64,000 nt of DNA, from positions 3,785,543-3,849,542 of the forward strand of contig JADWOT020000006.1 in NCBI GenBank assembly GCA_036345935.2. Direction: 5' to 3'. A program made the translations under genes and the position numbers. The DNA is from Taenia hydatigena (lineage: Eukaryota > Platyhelminthes > Cestoda > Cyclophyllidea > Taeniidae). The notes below the pieces were generated by a model. It was not told where the DNA came from, made no database searches, and saw only the letters and a list, made by a program, of their open reading frames with translations. Of the stretch, positions 60,557 through 64,000 are shown in pieces (the first letter of the stretch is position 1; each line of letters starts with the position of its first letter).

Positions 60557-63500
60557 CTCGCAGTCACCTGCGTGGAACAATTAACAATCACTCTTCTTTT
60601 CCATCAGTCCGCCATATGCTTGTATTTAATAGCTGAAATTGGACTAAAGTATGCATAATTAACTTGTCAGTTGAGTAAGCATGACACACCGCGACAGCTT
60701 GTGGCTTGAGTGGACACAGCCTAAAAATGCATTATATTGTAAAGCAAAGCGTTTGCTAAAGCGTTATGCTAATTGTCAACACTCGAGATGGTGAGTTCTC
60801 AATGGAGTAGTTTGGAGAGCAGTTAATAGCCGAAGGAGAATGTGCTCCGGCTCTGACAATGACGCGATGTCATGTGGCAGTGAAGGTCAGCATTGGGAAT
60901 TTGCCCTTGCCCTTACGAAAAATAGCTCATGTGCTAGTTGTCTGCCAACGAAGGGGCCAAGACTCATTGTTACCGAAACTATGGCAGTGTTGATTCGTCT
61001 AAATGGGCAGAATATTGATGATGAGTTACAGCAGTGCATTTGAACAAATCCACGTGTTGTAATGAGGTGCTGATTTTACGGCTCTACTCATCTCTGCCAC
61101 CACTTCTGCGTCGTTCGGAATCTTTTTAGAATGCTGCTAGTAGATAGGGGTTGTGCATTAGCCATTGGTCATTGTGTCACCATGTTGTGGCCTCGTATAC
61201 ACCTGCCTTAGCCATATAGCATGCAGGTAAATAGAAGTCTGTCGATTTTGCTTATCAAAGCTCCCTAACTTCCATTTCGCAGTTTCTAGTATACCTCGTA
61301 GCAAAACCTGTTTGAATCAATTTATGTGAATCGTTTAATGGCATTTTAAGGTGCATTGCAGTGCCTGGGAATGATCAATTGCCGTGTCATTGTCGTAGTA
61401 GCATGCAGCAGGATATAGTGTCGATGTAGGCGAATGATTGGAGGATGGCTGCTAGCAAGTCTGGAAGAATGTGCCACCGAGCGGAAACACAACCCGTAGA
61501 TGCTTGCATGGCCGCGTAGTCGGATGCCGAGTTAGACAAACTAGCAAAGCATTACACTTGTGCAATAATTGTTTGCAAATGAAAGTTCGCCGATCGCCAC
61601 GTTGCTCCCCGTAGGAGGAGATTCGATTCTCTAGTCTCATCGGTAAGCCAGTTGAGTGACGAACTTTGATTAAGTACCTCGGATGACGAAGTCGGTTCCG
61701 TAAAGCTCGCCTGGCAAATCCCCGTAACTGACATTCGGATTTGGTAAACTCGCACAAATTTGGATTACACTTTGAAACACCATCTGATCCACCGTTGATT
61801 GTGGCTAATCTAAAGTAGTCTGTTCTGTGAGGAGGTCGTGTACGCACTAAAAGATGGCCAAATTAGTACATGGGTGTGATGCGCTCCCAAATGACGTTTC
61901 GGCGCATGAAATGAAGTGGTAGAAAGGGAAGAGTACCTCAATATGTGCTGTGTATGTCTTGCAAGCAATTCCTACAAGTAATCAAACTCCCGAAATATGA
62001 CATAGATTAAAATATAAGCCTTAAGAATGAAGCGATGATGATGGTGGATTTGTGGTGTGGTCCGATGAGTCTGTTGGTTCAAGGGGCGGGGTTCCACTCT
62101 CCATGCAATACCTCAGAATCGTGAGCGCACGTCCACCTTCAAACACATGCCTCAAGTGGGTGTAGCACTTTAGGAGGACAGCGAATCGGGTTATGGTGTG
62201 GGTGGAACAGTAAGGCAGGTGGAAGGCCAAATGAGTGTTATGTGATGGCGAGCTTTCTATTGAAGTGTAAATATGTGGGCAAGGATTGTCACACATCCTT
62301 ACGATTTCCCGATGTCCGAAGATGACAATGTAGCCTCGGTCACATTATGCAAGCTCCAGTTTTAGGATGACAAGGAAAGGCTTGGGGTTGTAATTGGGAG
62401 CCACAAGGAGAGGGCAACACATCCACATGCATGGTGAGACTAAGTGTGCTCCAATCTCTCCAGTATTTACAAGAGTTAGTCGGGAAATACTACCAGCTGA
62501 GTGTATTAGACTGCCATGCAGGAAAGGATTAGTTTCAATAATTGGTCTTCTGGGACTGATCTCATTAACCATTATAGGGTAGCTTGACACGTCGCATACC
62601 TAGCGAGGTGTTGTAGCTCCGTCTGCCATCGGTGCCTGTGTCTTCGTCGGAGTCTTAAACGTCTGCGGCACAAGAGAAGGATGGTCACTCACAGACGCTG
62701 TCGAATTTGTCAACTAATTGCAAATGAAGGAGTTGGTGAGGAAATGTTTTCTGAGGGGAATGCTTAATTTCTGCTTCATTCGCGAACGTCATTGGCACAC
62801 CACTGACGTGGATTTCTTCCCTTAATTGTGGTTCTGGTCAATTTCTAATCCAACTAGGATGTGGGATTACCTGCATCACTTTTAAATAAACGCGCGCCTA
62901 CTCTGCACTTTTATTTTCTGCTACATTTACTTTGACCCGGCGTAGCATTGGCCTTTGCTAAGGGAAGAAATGAATGTGGAGGCTCTTCTCCATATTTCAC
63001 TGACTAAACACAGGTTTGATTTTAGCATCCTGCTGCAATTCTGGGGTTCTGGAAATGCATTTCACAAGAATAGTGCAACAGGGGTTTGCTGCTCTGTTCG
63101 CAGGGTGCTAATACAGTTTTCATGACTGGATTAGCGAGCTATAACCACACCAACCGGTTAAGCAAGTGTGGAGGGACGTTGCATACGGTGTACGCACTTC
63201 CGGGAGAAGGTCAGGGTTAAGGTTAGGGAACCGGGTCGGAAGGAAGTCAGTGCACTTGTTGTTTCGTCTTCCGTCCGTGTTTGAGAGACAGAATTCTAAA
63301 AAAGAAGTTCGAAGAATGAAAACTCGACGCTTCGTGAAGCCAATAATACTAGGGATTTGAAGACCCAAAATGGAGAGAAGATCTTCGGAGCTTTGCTTAG
63401 TGCATTAAGGTGCCATTGATTACGAACGATTGTTATGCATGCGTGCTCTTCACTTGCCCCTGTACAGCGTCACTTTTTCATACCCGTCTGCCAAATGTAT

Positions 63501-64000
63501 GCTATTTACGCAATTGGTAGGGAAAGTAGCATGAATTTCTGCATTGTATGAGACAACAGTCAGAATGGCTGGTAGATATCGTATCATTCCCCATCAAGGG
63601 AATGAGGTGCATGAGGCTTCAATGCAAGAGACGAGGATTAATGCATTGAGAATCAGATGCACAATGCAGCGACATCCTCACTGACTCTTTGCTCACTGTA
63701 GACAATGTCTATTCGGACGTGATTTATGTGTACATGGAGTACTTCTCATCACCTTCAATAAATACTTCTCTCTCACTCATTAGCAGAAATCGTTGACGTC
63801 TGTTTCCGTGCATAACATCTCGTAAAAACATTTCAAAGGAATAGCAATTGCATGAAATGAACTTGATGCTGCAACTCAGTGAATAATCAGCATTTAGGAA
63901 TCAACCTCACCACTTTGAGATGTGTGCAGCCAATGGCAAATTACAGTTGATTCTCAGACAACGAAAGACTCCCCCATTCGTCCTTATTCGATGCTCTTCT
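59295..64000. repeat. Right arm of large inverted repeat (runs off window)
   Basis: Mirror of 50,039-54,745 about an axis near 57,020. The inner end lies within the last bases of CRAL-TRIO exon 4. The outer end is not reached: the last base (64,000) still matches 50,039. Confidence 0.93.
63270..64000 (+). repeat. SL-bearing dispersed repeat, copy 3 (partial, cut by window edge)
   Basis: Direct match to 35,780-36,540 and reverse match to 50,039-50,770. It ends within the MCAANGKLQ reading frame. If symmetry with the left arm holds, an SL RNA gene on the minus strand lies about 0.7 kb past the edge. Confidence 0.85.

Overview
The window is nuclear DNA of a flatworm, most likely a cyclophyllidean tapeworm (Echinococcus/Taenia/Hymenolepis/Mesocestoides type). 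Genes are split into many small exons with GT-AG introns. Two spliced-leader (SL) RNA genes are present, with a 36-nt leader that ends in ATG at a GTGAGT donor and begins CACCGTTAATCGGTCC, which I recall as the taeniid/Echinococcus leader. The large protein at the left edge has a basement-membrane perlecan plan. I had no database search; the organism is inferred from these features.

Region 1 (1-28,204, minus strand) is one gene: the N-terminal ~4,040 codons of a perlecan (HSPG2/UNC-52/Trol type) core protein. I could join 60 exons with an unbroken chain of matching splice phases; a 61st touches the left edge. Order: signal peptide, Ig-like modules, three LDL-receptor A domains, one Ig, laminin EGF/laminin IV-A/EGF, a second laminin IV-A block, then a long run of fast-evolving Ig-like modules that includes an internal tandem duplication. 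The C-terminus (laminin G expected) lies off the left edge.

Region 2 (28,205-42,600) is mostly intergenic. It holds one copy of a dispersed repeat (about 35,780-39,000) that carries an SL RNA gene on its minus strand and is interrupted by a 1.4-kb insertion. A separate small repeat lies at 39,390-39,625.

Region 3 (42,600-64,000) is a segmentally duplicated block built around a seven-exon CRAL-TRIO lipid-transfer gene. Copy A (plus, 42,775-45,226) and copy B (minus, 53,484-56,154) are both intact, 335 aa each with identical exon sizes. Copy C (plus, ~59,255-60,556) keeps only the last part of exon 4 and exons 5-7. Copies B and C sit in a near-identical inverted repeat (about 50,039-54,745 against 59,295-64,000, centred near 57,020, right arm running off the window). 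The left arm leads into a second copy of the SL-bearing repeat (48,850-50,700) with a second, divergent SL RNA gene at 49,251; by symmetry a third SL RNA gene should lie about 0.7 kb beyond the right edge. A pure 260-nt polypurine tract (48,414-48,673) lies between copy A and the second SL repeat.

The most unusual point is that the RNA supplying the trans-spliced mRNA 5' end is carried inside dispersed, inverted, partly mobile-looking repeats linked to amplification of a lipid-binding gene.
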